A stretch of 64,000 nt of DNA from positions 6,820,001 through 6,884,000 of the forward strand of contig NZ_CP143624.1 of assembly GCF_050038885.1 (NCBI RefSeq), given 5' to 3'. Shown one piece after another: positions 57,599-64,000 of this stretch (its first letter is position 1; every line of letters begins with the position of its first letter). Both the position numbers and the translations under genes were made by a program. This DNA comes from Myxococcus flavus. GTDB taxonomy: Bacteria > Myxococcota > Myxococcia > Myxococcales > Myxococcaceae. Under the pieces are notes generated by a model. It was not told the origin of the DNA and made no database searches. It saw only the letters and a program-made list of their open reading frames with translations.

Positions 57599-58558
57599 AT
57601 GATTTCTGCTCGCGGTTTGACGCGCAGTTTCAAGACCAAGACCGGCACGGTGGAGGCTGTCCGAGGACTCGACCTGGAGGTGGCGGAAGGGGAGTTGGTG
57701 GCGTTTCTCGGGCCCAATGGCGCAGGGAAGTCCACCTCGGTGCGCATGCTGACGACGCTGCTGCCTCCGTCATCCGGGACTGCGCGCGTGGGCGGGTATG
57801 ACGTGGCGGCGGAGCCTGCCTCCGTGCGCAGGCAGATTGGCTACGTGGGGCAGGGGAGCGGCTCGGGGCCCTACCACCGCGTCCGCGATGAGCTGGTGAC
57901 GCAGGGCCTCGCCCAGCGCATGAGCTCCGCGGCGGCCCGGAAGCGCGCGGATGAGCTGCTCGGCATGCTCGAGCTCGAAGGGCTGGCGGACCGGGACTGT
58001 GCCTCACTCTCGGGTGGGCAGCGGCGCCGGCTCGACGTGGCGCTGGGCCTGATGCACACGCCCAGAATCCTGTTCCTCGACGAGCCGTCCACGGGGCTCG
58101 ACCCACACAGCCGCGCCAACCTCTGGGAGCACATCACCCGCCTCCGCAAGCAGAGCGGCATGACGCTCTTCCTGACCACCCACTACCTCGACGAGGCCGA
58201 CACCATGGCCGAGCGGGTCCTCATCATGGACCACGGCGTGGTGATTGCCGACGACACGCCCGAGAAGCTCAAGGCCGACCTGGCCGGCGACGCGCTGCGA
58301 GTCACCGTGAGCGACGAAGCCCAGGCCGGCAAGGCCGCCGAGCTGGCCCAGGCCCTGCCTGAGGTTCGCGAGGTTCGCCGCGAGGACCGCTCCGTCTCGG
58401 TGACGCTCCGCGATGGCGAGATCATGCTCCCCGAATTCCTTCGTAGGCTGCAGCGCGCGGGAATCGAGGCCGTGAGCGCCTCGGTCAAACGCCCGACGCT
58501 CGATGACGTGTTCCTCGGTCTCACCGGCCGGTCCCTCCGTGAGTCCGCCGCGTCCTGA
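57599..58558 (+). CDS. ABC transporter ATPase, daunorubicin-resistance (DrrA) type
   Basis: A 319-residue ATPase. Walker A is FLGPNGAGKSTSVRML, the signature CASLSGGQRRRLDVAL, Walker B ILFLDEPSTGLDPHSR, with H-loop LFLTTHYLDEADTMAERV. The C-terminal ~90 residues (ADDTPEKLKADLAGDALRVTV; TLDDVFLGLTGRSLRE) are the DrrA-type extension. It powers the permease encoded next, for export of drugs or secondary metabolites. AGAGGAG eight bases before ATG 57599 sets the start. It is the first gene of the drr-like operon. Confidence 0.93.
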   Translation: MISARGLTRSFKTKTGTVEAVRGLDLEVAEGELVAFLGPNGAGKSTSVRMLTTLLPPSSGTARVGGYDVAAEPASVRRQIGYVGQGSGSGPYHRVRDELVTQGLAQRMSSAAARKRADELLGMLELEGLADRDCASLSGGQRRRLDVALGLMHTPRILFLDEPSTGLDPHSRANLWEHITRLRKQSGMTLFLTTHYLDEADTMAERVLIMDHGVVIADDTPEKLKADLAGDALRVTVSDEAQAGKAAELAQALPEVREVRREDRSVSVTLRDGEIMLPEFLRRLQRAGIEAVSASVKRPTLDDVFLGLTGRSLRESAAS

Positions 58559-58590
58559 CCGCGTCCTCCTCATTCTCGGAGAACTCCATC

Positions 58591-59346
58591 ATGCGTTTCC
58601 TCATCGACACCCGGATTGCGTTCGGCCGTGAGATTGGTCCCACGCTCCGAAGCTGGTACTACATCGTCTTCGGCGTCATCCAGCCGCTGCTCTACCTGGG
58701 GCTCTTCGTTCCGTTGCTCGGGAACGTGCCCACGGGCGCGACGGGCAGTCCGCTCCAGTGGTTCGTGCCCGGCATGGTGGTCATGCTGGTGCTCTTCACC
58801 ACCGTGTCCTGCGGCTGGAGCCTGACCGAGGAGCTGCATTCGGGCTCCTTCGAGCGGTTCCTCGCCACGCCCATGAGCCGCCCCGCCATCCTCGTGGGCC
58901 GGGCCTTGAAGGAGTTGGTGCCACTGCTGGTCCAGGCGCTCATCGTCATCGCCGTGGCGGTACCCTTCGGGCTCGAGCTCCACGCCGTGTCCATGCTGGT
59001 GGGGCTCGCGCTGCTCCTGGCCTTCGGCGTCGGCGTGGCGGCGCTGTCCTACTCCCTCGCCATCGCGAGCAAGCGCGACGGCTCGCTGTTCTACCTCGTC
59101 TCCCATTCCGTCTCCCTGCCGCTGATGCTCCTGGGCGGCGTGCTGCTTCCCATGGAGATGGCGCCGCGCTGGCTCTACATTGCCTCGCGCTTCAACCCCC
59201 TGGCGTACCTGGTCGAAGCGGAGCGGGCCTTGTTCGCGGGGGAGTTGTTCACACGGACCGTCGTCCAGGGCGTGGGCGTCGCGGCGGTTGTGGGTCTGGT
59301 CGGCCTGGCGGTGGGCGCCACGGCCATCAAACGTGCCTCACTCTGA
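58591..59346 (+). CDS. ABC-2 type permease (DrrB type)
   Basis: A 251-residue ABC-2 permease with six predicted membrane helices, for example SWYYIVFGVIQPLLYLGLFV, GMVVMLVLFTTVSCGWSL, ALIVIAVAVPFGLEL and GVGVAAVVGLVGLAVGATAI. The SGSFERFLATPMSRPAILVGRAL cytoplasmic motif and LPLMLLGGVLLPMEMAPRWLYIASRFNPLAYLVEAER are DrrB family marks. It pairs with the upstream ATPase as a DrrAB exporter. The UvrA-like gene follows 13 bases after its stop. Confidence 0.92.
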   Translation: MRFLIDTRIAFGREIGPTLRSWYYIVFGVIQPLLYLGLFVPLLGNVPTGATGSPLQWFVPGMVVMLVLFTTVSCGWSLTEELHSGSFERFLATPMSRPAILVGRALKELVPLLVQALIVIAVAVPFGLELHAVSMLVGLALLLAFGVGVAALSYSLAIASKRDGSLFYLVSHSVSLPLMLLGGVLLPMEMAPRWLYIASRFNPLAYLVEAERALFAGELFTRTVVQGVGVAAVVGLVGLAVGATAIKRASL

Positions 59347-59359
59347 GGAGAAGGTGTCC

Positions 59360-61609
59360 ATGTACGGTTCCATCAAGATTCGTGGGGCTCGCGAGAACAA
59401 CCTGAAGAACGTCTCGCTCGACATCCCCAAGCGGAAGATCACCGTCTTCACCGGCGTCTCGGGCTCGGGCAAGTCGTCTCTCGTCTTTGGCACCATCGCG
59501 GCGGAGAGCCAGCGCCTCATCAACGAGACCTATCCGGCCTTCGTGCAGCAGTTCATGCCGCACTACGGCCAGCCGGACGCGGACAGCCTGGAGAACATCT
59601 CCGCGGCCATCATCGTCGACCAGCAGCGGCTCGGCGGGAACTCGCGCTCGACGGTCGCCACCGTCACCGATGCCGCGCAGATGCTGCGCGTGGTGTTCTC
59701 CCGGCTGGCCGAGCCCCAGCTCGGCAGCCCCGGCTTCTATTCCTACAACGACCCGCGTGGCCTCTGCCCCGACTGCGAGGGCATCGGCCAGGTCGCGTCC
59801 ATGGACATGGACGCGGTCATCGACACGTCCAGGTCCCTCAACGAGGGCGCCATCCTCCCCAAGGACTACGCGGTCGACAGCTGGAACTGGGCCATCTACG
59901 CGCGGTCCGGATACTTCGACCTCGACAAGAAGCTGTCCAAGTACACGAAGGAGGAGCTGGACAAGCTCCTCCACCTGGACGACGGCCGGAAGATCAAGGT
60001 GGACAAGCTGAACCTCACCTACGAGGGGCTCGTCCCCCGGCTCCGGCGGACGCTGGGCTCCAAGGACCCGGAGAACGTCCAGCCGCACGTCCGAGCGGAG
60101 TACGAGCGCATCTTCACGCGCGCAACCTGTCCCGCGTGCAAGGGCGGGCGCCTCAATCAGGCCGCGCTCAACAGCCGCGTCATGGGGAAGAACATCGCCG
60201 AGTGCTCCGCGATGCAGGTCTCCGACCTCGCCGTGTTCGTCCGCAAGATTGCCGCGCCCTCCGTGGGACCGATGCTGGAGGCCCTGGCCCACCGGCTCGA
60301 CAACCTGGTGACGATTGGCCTGGGCTACCTCAGCCTCGACCGTGAGAGCTCGACGCTGTCGGGCGGTGAGAGCCAGCGGGTGAAGATGGTGCGCCACCTG
60401 GGCTCCAGCCTCACCGACGTGACGTACATCTTCGACGAGCCCAGCGTGGGGCTCCACCCGCACGACGTCGGCCGGCTCGCCGGGCTGATGAAGCAGCTCC
60501 GAGACAAGGGCAACACCGTGCTCATCGTCGAGCACAAGCCGGACATGATTGCCATTGGGGACCATGTGGTCGACATGGGGCCCAAGGCCGGGGCGCACGG
60601 AGGGACGGTGGTCTACCAGGGCACCTACGAGGGGTTGCTGACCTCAGGGACGCTCACGGGCAACCACATGAAGAAGCACCAGCCCATCAAGACGACGCCG
60701 CGCAAGCCCACGGGCCAGCTCCAAATCAAGGGCGCACGGCTCAACAACCTCCAGAACGTCTCCGTCTCCATTCCGAAGGGCGTGCTGACGGTGGTGACGG
60801 GCGTGGCGGGCTCGGGCAAGTCGTCCCTGATTCAGGGCTGCCTGCCCAAGGCCTATCCGGAGACGCTCATCATCGACCAGAACCTGGCGCGGGGTTCGCG
60901 CCGCTCCAACACCGCCACCTATACCGGCATCCTCGACAACGTCCGCAAGGCCTTCGCCAAGGCGAACAAGGTGGATGCGGCGCTGTTCTCGGCCAACTCG
61001 AAGGGTGCCTGCCCGGACTGCAACGGGCTGGGCGTCATCTACACGGACCTGGCCCACCTGGACCCCATGGTGACGCTCTGCGAGACGTGCGAGGGCAAGC
61101 GCTTCACCGAGGAGGTGCTGGCTCACCGGCTGCGCGGCAAGTCCATCAGCGACATCTACGAGATGTCGATCAGCGACGCCGTGGCCTTCTTCACCGAGCC
61201 GGCCATCGCCAGGATTCTCCAGGGGCTGGATGACGTGGGCCTGGGCTACCTGACGCTGGGCCAGCCGCTCTCGACGCTGTCCGGCGGCGAGCGCCAGCGC
61301 CTGAAGCTCGCGGCGGAGCTGGGGCGGTCGGGCAACATCTACGTGCTCGACGAGCCGACCACGGGCCTGCACATGAACGACGTGGATACGCTGATTGGCC
61401 TGTTCGACCGCCTGGTGGATGGCGGCTCGACGGTCATCGTCATCGAGCACAACCTGGACGTGGTGTCTCGCGCGGACTGGGTGATTGACCTGGGGCCCGG
61501 CGCCGGTCACGAGGGCGGACGCGTCGTCTTCGAGGGCCTTCCCGCACAGCTAGCCGCTCACCCGGGCTCGCTGACCGGAGAGCACATGGCCCGTCGCCAG
61601 AAGGCGTAG
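59360..61609 (+). CDS. UvrA-like ABC protein of the drug-resistance (DrrC) type
   Basis: A 749-residue UvrA homologue. It has two ATPase halves with Walker A loops GVSGSGKSSLVFGTI and GVAGSGKSSLIQGCL, signatures STLSGGESQRVKM and STLSGGERQRLKL, and Walker B TYIFDEPSVGLHP and IYVLDEPTTGLH. Zinc-module cysteines are present (CPDCEGIGQ, CPACKGGRLN, CPDCNGLG, CETCEGKRF). It is about 190 residues shorter than housekeeping UvrA, in line with DrrC-like and UvrA2 proteins that lack much of the UvrB-interaction region and protect DNA from intercalators. The ATG at 59360 has GAGGAGAAGG upstream. Its place after DrrAB supports self-resistance or drug tolerance. Confidence 0.93.
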   Translation: MYGSIKIRGARENNLKNVSLDIPKRKITVFTGVSGSGKSSLVFGTIAAESQRLINETYPAFVQQFMPHYGQPDADSLENISAAIIVDQQRLGGNSRSTVATVTDAAQMLRVVFSRLAEPQLGSPGFYSYNDPRGLCPDCEGIGQVASMDMDAVIDTSRSLNEGAILPKDYAVDSWNWAIYARSGYFDLDKKLSKYTKEELDKLLHLDDGRKIKVDKLNLTYEGLVPRLRRTLGSKDPENVQPHVRAEYERIFTRATCPACKGGRLNQAALNSRVMGKNIAECSAMQVSDLAVFVRKIAAPSVGPMLEALAHRLDNLVTIGLGYLSLDRESSTLSGGESQRVKMVRHLGSSLTDVTYIFDEPSVGLHPHDVGRLAGLMKQLRDKGNTVLIVEHKPDMIAIGDHVVDMGPKAGAHGGTVVYQGTYEGLLTSGTLTGNHMKKHQPIKTTPRKPTGQLQIKGARLNNLQNVSVSIPKGVLTVVTGVAGSGKSSLIQGCLPKAYPETLIIDQNLARGSRRSNTATYTGILDNVRKAFAKANKVDAALFSANSKGACPDCNGLGVIYTDLAHLDPMVTLCETCEGKRFTEEVLAHRLRGKSISDIYEMSISDAVAFFTEPAIARILQGLDDVGLGYLTLGQPLSTLSGGERQRLKLAAELGRSGNIYVLDEPTTGLHMNDVDTLIGLFDRLVDGGSTVIVIEHNLDVVSRADWVIDLGPGAGHEGGRVVFEGLPAQLAAHPGSLTGEHMARRQKA

Positions 61610-61620
61610 TGGCGGGACTG

Positions 61621-61654
61621 CCGGAGCGGCGCCAGACGCCGTGCGCCGCTCCGG
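61621..61654 (+). terminator. Strong hairpin terminator of the drr-like operon
   Basis: CCGGAGCGGCGC (61621-61632) and GCGCCGCTCCGG (61643-61654) pair perfectly over 12 bp with a 10-nt loop, 11 bases after the UvrA-like stop codon. No long T-run follows. Confidence 0.7.
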
Positions 61655-61668
61655 TGGAGAGGAATGAC

Positions 61669-61833
61669 TCAGGCCGCCGCCGGCTCCAGCTTCCAGGGAA
61701 CGAGGTTGTAGTAGTCGTCCTTGGGGTAGAGCTTGCCTTCGGTGCCGTAGAAGGCGAGCGACGCGTCCGTGCGGCGGTCGCCCTTCTCTGCCTGCCACCG
61801 GCTGCGGATGTTGAGCCCGTCCTTCTTGAAAGG
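61669..61833 (-). pseudogene. Orphan C-terminal gene fragment
   Basis: The minus strand reads about 55 codons ending in TGA at 61669, with segments FKKDGLNIRSRWQAEKGDRR and TDASLAFYGTEGKLYPKDDY followed by YNLVPWKLEPAA. It looks like real protein sequence, but no start codon or ribosome site exists in the eight bases between it and the DUF1440-like stop (61841). I read it as the tail of a lost gene; I cannot name the family. Confidence 0.55.
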
Positions 61834-61840
61834 AGGATGC

Positions 61841-62386
61841 CTACGCCCGTGCCGCGATGTGCGAGAGCCCCCGGAACGCGGTTTCCGTGGTGGCGCCGTA
61901 CACCCAGTGCGCGGCGAGCGCGCCCAGGTGGCTGCTGGCGGGCGTCTTGTTGGGCGGCGGTGAGAGCTTCAATGCGGGCACCGCCACCTCGTCGCCCGCG
62001 AGGAAGAGGACCGTGCCGAAGCCCAGGCCCCAGAGCTTCCCGAGCAGGGGCGTGCGCGACCACAGGGCGCCGTAAATCGCGCCCCACATGGTGCCGTAGG
62101 TGAGGTGCACCAGGTTGCCGAGCCGCTTCTTGCGCTGCCCCTCGACCCGGACGCCCAGCGGGGACAGCGCCTTGCGCGCGACCTTCTCCGTGGAGGACTC
62201 CTGCGCGCCTCCGCTCGATTCCTCCTCCAGCAGCCGGCTGATCAGGCTCGGGAGCTTCGATGTCACCGACGTCATGGCGAGCGTGCCGAGCAGCCCCGCC
62301 GCGGCCCCCATGGCCGTGTCTCTCAGCAGCGAGTCATGTCCTGACCTGGAAGACGCGAAGCGACGCGGCAGTAGAGAGCGAACCAT
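61841..62386 (-). CDS. DUF1440-like inner-membrane protein
   Basis: A 181-residue membrane protein. Hydrophobic segments are DTAMGAAAGLLGTLAMTSV, VHLTYGTMWGAIYGALWS, LWGLGFGTVLFLAGDEVAVPAL and LGALAAHWVYGATTETAF. The HLTYGTMWGAIYG, GDEVAVPAL and HWVYGATT motifs are like those of DUF1440 proteins. The function is unknown. The ATG at 62386 has AGGAGG nine bases upstream on the minus strand, and the frame beyond it lacks protein character. It faces the UvrA-like operon. Confidence 0.75.
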   Translation of the reverse strand: MVRSLLPRRFASSRSGHDSLLRDTAMGAAAGLLGTLAMTSVTSKLPSLISRLLEEESSGGAQESSTEKVARKALSPLGVRVEGQRKKRLGNLVHLTYGTMWGAIYGALWSRTPLLGKLWGLGFGTVLFLAGDEVAVPALKLSPPPNKTPASSHLGALAAHWVYGATTETAFRGLSHIAARA

Positions 62387-63124
62387 GGTCACAGGCCTCC
62401 TGGAAGGTGATGGAGCCATCACTGGCATCCCCGTGGAGGTGCGCACGGCCCGACGCGGCATCAGGGAACGGACGGCGCCATGCCTGCCCCGGGCCACTGC
62501 CTCCCTGCGTGCTTTGACGCCCTGCCAGGCCGCAATGCGCGCCGGGGCTGCCCTTGCCTGGCGGCACGGCACGCCTCCAAGGGGGCAATGACAACCAGCG
62601 CGAGCAGCTGATGCACGACGTGGCCGTGGGCCGCAAGCGCACAACGGCAGTCCATCCCGGCGGGACGCCGTTCGAGTCGACCCACCTGGGCGGGAACAGC
62701 CAGGACCCTGACCGCGCAGTGCTCGCCACCATCGAGCATCCAGGCACTGTCGCGCTCCCCAAGCGCCAGGACCACTGACGCCGTGCGTTGGGACGTTCCA
62801 GCTTCAAGTCAGACGGTGCAGGGCAAACGCTTACGTCTGGATATGAAGTGGGCGCTATTGACGGAATGCCAATAGCGGTCCATCATCTCCAAGAAGTCGA
62901 GCTTCGCGTCGTTCCCGTGACCAGCCAGTCCGCCTGACGATTGGGTGTCGAGCAGGCCCAAGCCCAGGGCTCCACCGGCCCGTGGTGCGCAATGGCTGCG
63001 GGATGACCGTGGCATGACAGCTGAGCCTGGCGAGGCGCTCCGTGATGAGTCTTTCCTCGAACCTCTGCGTCGCCGCACACAGCCGGCAGGGAGCCGGTAA
63101 CACGCAGTGAGGGAGGAGGGACCC
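62387..63124. other. Gene-poor stretch of ~740 bp
   Basis: No gene is confidently supported. A plus-strand frame at 62554-62778 (74 codons, including TAVHPGGTPFESTHLGGNSQ) could be a relic, but it has no ribosome site and no known family. Codon and base composition become irregular from about 62800 to 63060. The GAGGAGGGACCC ribosome site of the next gene is at 63113-63124. Confidence 0.5.
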
Positions 63125-64000
63125 ATGAGCACCGTGAGGGAATCGTTCGCGACGGTCAGGACCACCGTTCCGTTCATTCGAACGTTGTTGGTCGCGGGAG
63201 CACTGGCGAGCCCCACCGTGGCCGGTGCAAGCGATCTGCTCGGCAGTCGCCGAGGTGGCTCCGTGCAGTGGGACTTTTGTTATGGCAAGCCAGACAGCGC
63301 CCTCTTGCCAGTGGACCCGCGAACCCTGGTGCAGCCGGGTATCAGCAATGGTCGCGCGGTGCATTTCAATGCGTTCTGGAAGGACTGTCATGTCGACCCC
63401 GAGGCGGTGCAGGAGGAGGGCCCCGCGCGAACCTGTGGGGAACTGCGCCAGCGCTACAATCGTGGCGCGGCCCTGCTGACGAACGGTCACCCCGGCGTGG
63501 GCGCACTGTTCACCGGCACCGACCCCACGGCGATCGAGTCGGCGTTTGGCATCTCCACCTTCACGGCCGCGCAGTACAATGAGCTGTGGCGTGTCTGGGG
63601 CTTTCTCTTCCGTCCCGACAACTTCGACGCGCTGGTGGCCCAGCGCTACGGGTCAGGCCTGAGCACCGAGCGAAACCCCTACCCGCTGCCCGGGCAGAAC
63701 CCCAACCGCACCAATGGCGGGAGCGGGCAGTTGCCACAGATGCTCACGCAGCTGCGGAACCCGGACGGAAGCTGGAGCGGACGCATCGGCGTCACATGCC
63801 ACGCCTGTCACAGCGGCGCGGTGGGGACTCCCGCGGACGGGCCCGGGCTGGGCGTGGTGGAGGGGGGCGGCAGCAGCCTGGCGGACCTGGACCTGTTCCT
63901 GAGTGACTTGCTGCCCCTGGGCTATCCCGCGTCGCTGGCCACCTTCCTGAACCTCAATCGCACCCGTGGCACCAACAACGCGAGCGACATCAACCTCGCC
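63125..64000 (+). CDS. Secreted c-type haem protein, N-terminal part (cut by window edge)
   Basis: The first 292 residues of an exported cytochrome-like protein. The signal segment is VPFIRTLLVAGALASPTVAGA. The single haem site visible is GVTCHACHSGAVG (CxxCH) at about residue 223. Before it are conserved-looking stretches SVQWDFCYGKPDSALLPVD and RPDNFDALVAQRYG plus three further cysteines. More haem motifs may lie beyond the edge, as in di-haem peroxidase or RoxA-like oxygenase families, but the visible part does not decide this. GGAGGAGG is a strong ribosome site before ATG 63125. Confidence 0.8.
   Translation, partial: MSTVRESFATVRTTVPFIRTLLVAGALASPTVAGASDLLGSRRGGSVQWDFCYGKPDSALLPVDPRTLVQPGISNGRAVHFNAFWKDCHVDPEAVQEEGPARTCGELRQRYNRGAALLTNGHPGVGALFTGTDPTAIESAFGISTFTAAQYNELWRVWGFLFRPDNFDALVAQRYGSGLSTERNPYPLPGQNPNRTNGGSGQLPQMLTQLRNPDGSWSGRIGVTCHACHSGAVGTPADGPGLGVVEGGGSSLADLDLFLSDLLPLGYPASLATFLNLNRTRGTNNASDINLA

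Noticed and set aside
62554..62778. Small plus-strand gene of 74 codons
   Set aside because: Some protein-like sequence but no ribosome site and no recognised family; kept only as a possible relic in the gap entry.

Overview
The window is very GC-rich, gene-dense DNA. Its protein types suggest a Myxococcaceae myxobacterium of the Myxococcus, Corallococcus or Pyxidicoccus kind: an AgmX/GltJ-like GYF-membrane-TonB protein, an MrtX-like CPBP protease, an ADOP-type permease, several large hybrid histidine kinases, and many secreted peptidases and lipoproteins. This placement is inferred from protein types; no rRNA, tRNA or other marker gene is present. Both ends cut genes: an Hsp70 on the left and a c-type cytochrome on the right.

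Layout. 1-6.8 kb holds Hsp70, a glutamine-amidotransferase-like protein, a compact Rsb partner-switch operon (two RsbT-type kinases, an RsbX-type phosphatase, an RsbS-type STAS protein) and the GYF/TonB protein. 6.8-17.2 kb holds an M4 metalloprotease with an internal P-domain, a CPBP protease translationally coupled to a degenerate trypsin-like protein, PolX, a Rieske protein, a MoaB with an enormous histidine-rich N-terminus, a secreted M28 aminopeptidase and a TIGR02757 protein. 17.2-34.6 kb is rich in signalling and envelope genes: hybrid kinases, an OmpR-type two-component pair, a TonB protein, a TPR lipoprotein, a CrtI-like oxidoreductase and a large permease. 34.9-37.8 kb is a tyrosine/homogentisate catabolic operon (hppD, hmgA, Rieske), convergent with a MATE exporter. 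39.6-44.1 kb encodes secreted lipoproteins, including a trypsin-like protease and an HELGH metallopeptidase.

The most interesting native system is at 44.3-48.1 kb. It is a minus-strand operon of a ferritin-like protein with a cysteine-rich C-terminal segment, a DUF692 multinuclear iron oxidase (BufB/HvfB/MbnB family) and its DUF2063 partner (BufC/HvfC). No separate precursor peptide is seen, so the cysteine-rich tail is a candidate substrate fused to a metalloprotein.

48.3-56.6 kb is a mobile-element scar zone: a 5' group II intron fragment, an IS3 transposase tail, a tyrosine-recombinase scrap, and a more AT-rich helicase-nuclease gene of likely defence function. That gene is split by an intact ISKra4-type element flanked by an 8-bp target duplication, and cut short again by an IS3 remnant. 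The IS3 remnant is in turn cut by an IS66-type element, which is followed by ~60-bp degenerate tandem repeats.

56.6-61.7 kb is a TetR-controlled drug export and resistance operon (DrrA-like ATPase, DrrB-like permease, short UvrA-like protein) ending in a strong hairpin. The remainder holds a DUF1440-like membrane protein, an orphan gene tail, a gene-poor stretch and the start of a secreted haem protein.
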